Positions 15,007 through 16,760 of a DNA stretch of 16,760 nt are shown piece after piece. Location: positions 1-16,760 of the forward strand of contig CAZTPC010000020.1 of the NCBI GenBank assembly GCA_964615565.1, written 5' to 3'. The stretch comes from CAZTPC01 sp964615565. GTDB taxonomy: Bacteria > Patescibacteriota > Saccharimonadia > Saccharimonadales > AWTP1-31. The notes beneath the pieces were generated by a model. That model worked only from the letters and a program-made list of their open reading frames with translations, searched no databases and was not told where the DNA came from. The position numbers were made by a program, and so were the translations under genes. Positions within the stretch are counted from its first letter, which is position 1. Each line of letters starts with the position of its first letter.

Positions 15007-15354
15007 TCACTTCTTAGCAAAAAACACTAACCAATAGCCATCTGGGTCGCTTAGCATGGCCTCCCGCCTGCCAGATGGGTAGTCTGTAGGTTCTGCAGTA
15101 AATTCGTATCCCTTGGATATAAGATCATCATATACAGCATCTACGTCATCAACGCTTATGTAGATCGACTGCCCTGAAGGAGCATAGTCACCTTCGTACT
15201 CAATAAACTCCATCCAGAACCAATTAAGCCTGAGAGCAAAATGATCCTCTTCATTCTTTGTCGTTAAAAAACCGATACCTTCGTAAAAGTCCGCGGTTTT
15301 CTTAAGATCTGTAACTTTTGAAATTATGCCTGATATGCTTACTAGTTTTGTCAT
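15007..15354 (-). CDS. VOC (glyoxalase/bleomycin-resistance) superfamily protein
   Basis: 115-residue single-module protein of the vicinal oxygen chelate superfamily. It shows the typical start VSISGIISKVTDLKKTADFYEGIGF-like pattern (5-29), the second beta-alpha-beta unit beginning YISVDDVDAVYDDL (65-78), and the closing LSDPDGYWLVFF (101-112). The usual metal ligands are not visible: no His at the first strand and no Glu in the DPDG segment (WLVFF instead of xIEL). A ligand-binding rather than a metal-catalytic role is therefore likelier; the ligand is unknown. Predicted leaderless, divergent from the DUF1801 gene across 44 nt. Confidence 0.88.
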   Translation of the reverse strand: MTKLVSISGIISKVTDLKKTADFYEGIGFLTTKNEEDHFALRLNWFWMEFIEYEGDYAPSGQSIYISVDDVDAVYDDLISKGYEFTAEPTDYPSGRREAMLSDPDGYWLVFFAKK

Positions 15355-15362
15355 GCTTATAT

Positions 15363-15392
15363 AGTATACCCCTGTGAAGAGTTATGTATAAT
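15363..15392. promoter_or_regulatory. Face-to-face divergent promoters (VOC and DUF1801 genes)
   Basis: Minus-strand -10 TATACT (15363-15368) lies 8 nt from the VOC ATG; plus-strand -10 TATAAT (15387-15392) lies 6 nt from the DUF1801 ATG. Each -10 sits where the other promoter's -35 would be (about 18 nt spacer), and neither has a separate recognisable -35. Both messages would be leaderless. Confidence 0.6.
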
Positions 15393-15398
15393 TGAGAT

Positions 15399-15749
15399 AT
15401 GAGCATGCAAACCTATAAAGATGTAGACGAATACATCGCGCTGGCTCCTGATGCAGCAAAGCCAACACTTGCCAAGCTCAGGAAGCTAATAACTTCTGTA
15501 GCTCCAAAGGCCGAGGAGAAGATTAGCTATGGAATTCCGACCTATCGCATTGGTAAAAGGGTTATTCATTTTGGTGGATATGAAAAGCACGTCAGCATCT
15601 ACCCGGGCGCAGCAGGAGTCGCCACCTTTAGTTCAAAGCTAAAAGACTATGATACTTCTAAAGGGACAGTACGGTTCTATCTAGATAAGCCGATCCCTTA
15701 CGATCTTATCGAAGAGATTGCTACCTTTTGTATTGGCTCTGAAGATTAA
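15399..15749 (+). CDS. DUF1801 (YdhG-like) protein
   Basis: 116 residues. Conserved DUF1801 features are the N-terminal DVDEYIALAP (8-17), the KISYGIPTYR motif (41-50), the HFGGYEKHVSIYPG segment (57-70) and KGTVRFYLDKPIP (88-100). A Bacillus member, YdhG, has been described as an iron chaperone, but the function across the family is unsettled. Start: ATG 15399 has a -10 element 6 nt upstream; ATG 15405 (residue 3) is the alternative. Its stop TAA precedes the next ATG by one base (TAAGATG), so it forms a two-gene operon with the YbaK-like gene. Confidence 0.88.
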   Translation: MSMQTYKDVDEYIALAPDAAKPTLAKLRKLITSVAPKAEEKISYGIPTYRIGKRVIHFGGYEKHVSIYPGAAGVATFSSKLKDYDTSKGTVRFYLDKPIPYDLIEEIATFCIGSED

Positions 15750-15750
15750 G

Positions 15751-16278
15751 ATGCAGTACGGAAAACTGAATTTTACTGAGGTGGAAAACTCACCCCATCT
15801 ACTTGCCACTCCAACAAAGGATGCTACTACTGCGAACAAGCTTGGTGAGGTACTAGTCTCAGAAATAGACCCCTCTCTGGCCGACACAGCAGCCTTCTGT
15901 GAGCAATATGACATAGGACTCGAGGTTTCGGCCAACTGCGTAATTGTTAAGGCTAAACGCGGCGAGAAGGTCACATACGCAGCAATCATGATTCTAGCCA
16001 CAGACCAGGCAGATGTTAACAATGTGATACGTCGCACTCTTGACGCCAGAAAAATATCATTCGCCCCTATGGATGAGGCTACTTCGTTAACCAGCATGGA
16101 ATTTGGTGGCATAAACCCCATTGGGTTACCTCCTGACTGGCCAATTCTGGTAGATACTAAAGTTGCGAACTTAGATAGAGCGATTATTGGCAGTGGACTT
16201 CGAAAGTCAAAGATCCTAACTACGGGCCAAGTTATAGCCACACTACCAAATACCCAAGTCCTACCCCTGGCAAAGTAA
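15751..16278 (+). CDS. YbaK/aminoacyl-tRNA deacylase-domain protein
   Basis: 175 residues from ATG 15751, one base after the DUF1801 stop. The YbaK/ProX fold is suggested by the segment VIVKAKR (about 63-69, candidate conserved lysine) and the signature GGINPIGLPPDWPILVD (about 118-134), which corresponds to the GG(v/i)xPxGxp...PvlvD motif of the family. Such proteins hydrolyse mischarged tRNAs (for example Cys- or Ala-tRNAPro). The substrate cannot be told from sequence. The upstream in-frame ATG at 15718 is inside DUF1801 and adds eleven unrelated residues, so 15751 is preferred. It ends 31 nt before the rRNA operon terminator coming from the other strand. Confidence 0.85.
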   Translation: MQYGKLNFTEVENSPHLLATPTKDATTANKLGEVLVSEIDPSLADTAAFCEQYDIGLEVSANCVIVKAKRGEKVTYAAIMILATDQADVNNVIRRTLDARKISFAPMDEATSLTSMEFGGINPIGLPPDWPILVDTKVANLDRAIIGSGLRKSKILTTGQVIATLPNTQVLPLAK

Positions 16279-16309
16279 TCATATACTAGATTAAAACTGA
16301 CCAAACAAA

Positions 16310-16332
16310 AAGACCTCCGTTCCGGAGGTCTT
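16310..16332 (-). terminator. rRNA operon terminator
   Basis: Stem AAGACCTCCG (16310-16319) pairs with CGGAGGTCTT (16323-16332) around a 3-nt loop. Read on the minus strand it is followed by TTTTTG, just 8 nt beyond the 5S 3' end. In the plus direction the trailing T tract is weak, so it mainly serves the rRNA operon, though it may also stop transcription from 15751-16278. Confidence 0.9.
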
Positions 16333-16340
16333 AATGATAA

Positions 16341-16456
16341 TTCGGCACCTTGCTATTTTCCCAGGGCTTGATGACCCAAGTATTGTAACCGCTATGAGGC
16401 TTAACTGCTGTGTTCGGCATGGGAACAGGTGTTTCCCTCACGCTATGGGCACCGAA
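16341..16456 (-). rRNA. rrf: 5S ribosomal RNA
   Basis: The minus strand reads TTCGGTGCC at the 5' end and GGTGCCGAA at the 3' end, which pair as helix I. The conserved core CCGAACACAGCAGTTAAGCC is intact. Length about 116 nt, normal; the ends are set by helix I and may be off by a few bases. Confidence 0.95.
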
Positions 16457-16460
16457 ATTG

Positions 16461-16476
16461 CATCTGTAAACAGATG
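16461..16476 (-). other. Hairpin 5' of 5S rRNA (processing site candidate)
   Basis: CATCTGT and ACAGATG form a perfect 7 bp stem around two bases, 4-5 nt before the 5S 5' end. It could mark precursor processing; a role is inferred. Confidence 0.4.
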
Positions 16477-16579
16477 TGCATCGATGTCCATAAAGGAGTT
16501 CATGAATTATATGTAAATGTGACAAACGGTGGTGTATGTGTTTGATCTACACCAATAACTAGTCAAAATGTCTTTGCTT

Positions 16580-16616
16580 CCAAAACTTACCCTCCAAAAA
16601 GGTAGGTAAATCTTGG
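16580..16616 (-). other. Spacer hairpin between 23S and 5S rRNA
   Basis: A 12 bp imperfect stem, CCAAGATTTACC (minus strand, 16616-16605) with GGTAAGTTTTGG (16591-16580), two G-U pairs, 13-nt loop. It follows the 23S 3' end by about 8 nt. No T run follows, so a processing rather than termination signal is likelier. The rest of the spacer (16457-16623) shows no tRNA. Confidence 0.5.
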
Positions 16617-16623
16617 ATATAAA

Positions 16624-16760
16624 AAGTCATTGTCCCTATTAGTACGCTTCGGCTCAATACGTTACCGCACTTTCACCTTGCGCCTATCAACCAGATCATC
16701 TTTCTGGGGGATCATAGGGAAATCTAATCTTGAGGTCAGTTTCGCGCTTAATATGCTTTC
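16624..16760 (-). rRNA. rrl: 23S ribosomal RNA (3' end only)
   Basis: The minus strand matches the conserved 3' region of 23S rRNA, including GATTTCCCTATGATC-, GGTTGATAGGC and GTACTAATAGG near the end. The gene continues past base 16760. The 3' end is placed near 16624 by the terminal GGACAATGAC, which should pair with the 5' end outside the window; uncertain by several bases. Confidence 0.9.

Noticed and set aside
16457..16623. tRNA in the 23S-5S spacer
   Set aside because: No T-loop or acceptor stem pattern seen on either strand.
1..16760. Possible UGA recoding (as in SR1/Gracilibacteria)
   Set aside because: UGA terminates yqeY exactly at the adk overlap, and no conserved gene needs UGA read as an amino acid. 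Standard bacterial code fits.
1..16760. Mobile element, CRISPR, phage or defence system
   Set aside because: No transposase, integrase, terminal inverted repeats, spaced direct repeats or known defence genes. The HExxH protein has no antitoxin/HTH neighbour to support a toxin-antitoxin or ImmA-like system.

Overview
The window looks like a chromosomal segment of a small-genome bacterium of the Candidate Phyla Radiation (Patescibacteria), most likely Candidatus Saccharibacteria (TM7) or a close relative. This is inferred from the gene set and architecture: a four-domain S1, an IF-2 with almost no N-terminal extension, a LID-less adenylate kinase, a DUF5663-like protein, a KGG-repeat protein, short compact genes, and UGA used as a normal stop (code 11, unlike Gracilibacteria/SR1). 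I could not run a phylogenetic comparison, so the phylum call is moderate.

Layout. 1-1972 (minus): division genes ftsZ (its 5' part only) and ftsA, each with its own sigma70-type promoter. 2044-3778 (minus): tightly overlapping yqeY-adk-map operon. 3802-4061 (minus): rpsU with its terminator. 4112-4429 (minus): a small winged-helix regulator diverging from 4510-7946 (plus), the priA-def-fmt cluster (replication restart helicase, peptide deformylase, Met-tRNA formyltransferase). 7943-13141 (minus): operon rpsA-infB followed by two lineage-type proteins of unknown function, a 544-residue acidic, coiled-coil, tail-anchored protein and a 219-residue DUF5663-like protein with a Pro/Gln-rich tail. 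13294-14564 (plus): a ROK-family protein translationally coupled to an HExxH zinc-ribbon protein. 14611-14805 (minus): KGG-repeat protein. 15007-15354 (minus) VOC protein divergent from 15399-16278 (plus) DUF1801 and YbaK-like proteins. 16310-16760 (minus): 3' end of an rRNA operon (23S end, spacer, 5S, terminator).

How it fits together: most genes serve protein synthesis and its co-translational processing (S1, S21, IF-2, formyltransferase, deformylase, methionine aminopeptidase, YqeY, YbaK-like deacylase, rRNA), with division (FtsZ/FtsA), replication restart (PriA) and nucleotide homeostasis (Adk). No mobile element, CRISPR array, tRNA or phage gene was seen.

The most noteworthy signal is regulatory. 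Ten of the promoters I can place have a -10 element of exactly TATAAT or TATACT, and at seven start codons this hexamer lies only 6-8 nt upstream of the ATG, which predicts leaderless mRNAs; a second, smaller set (rpsA, infB, KGG) has strong Shine-Dalgarno sequences and longer leaders. The best candidates for undescribed biology are the two proteins downstream of infB.
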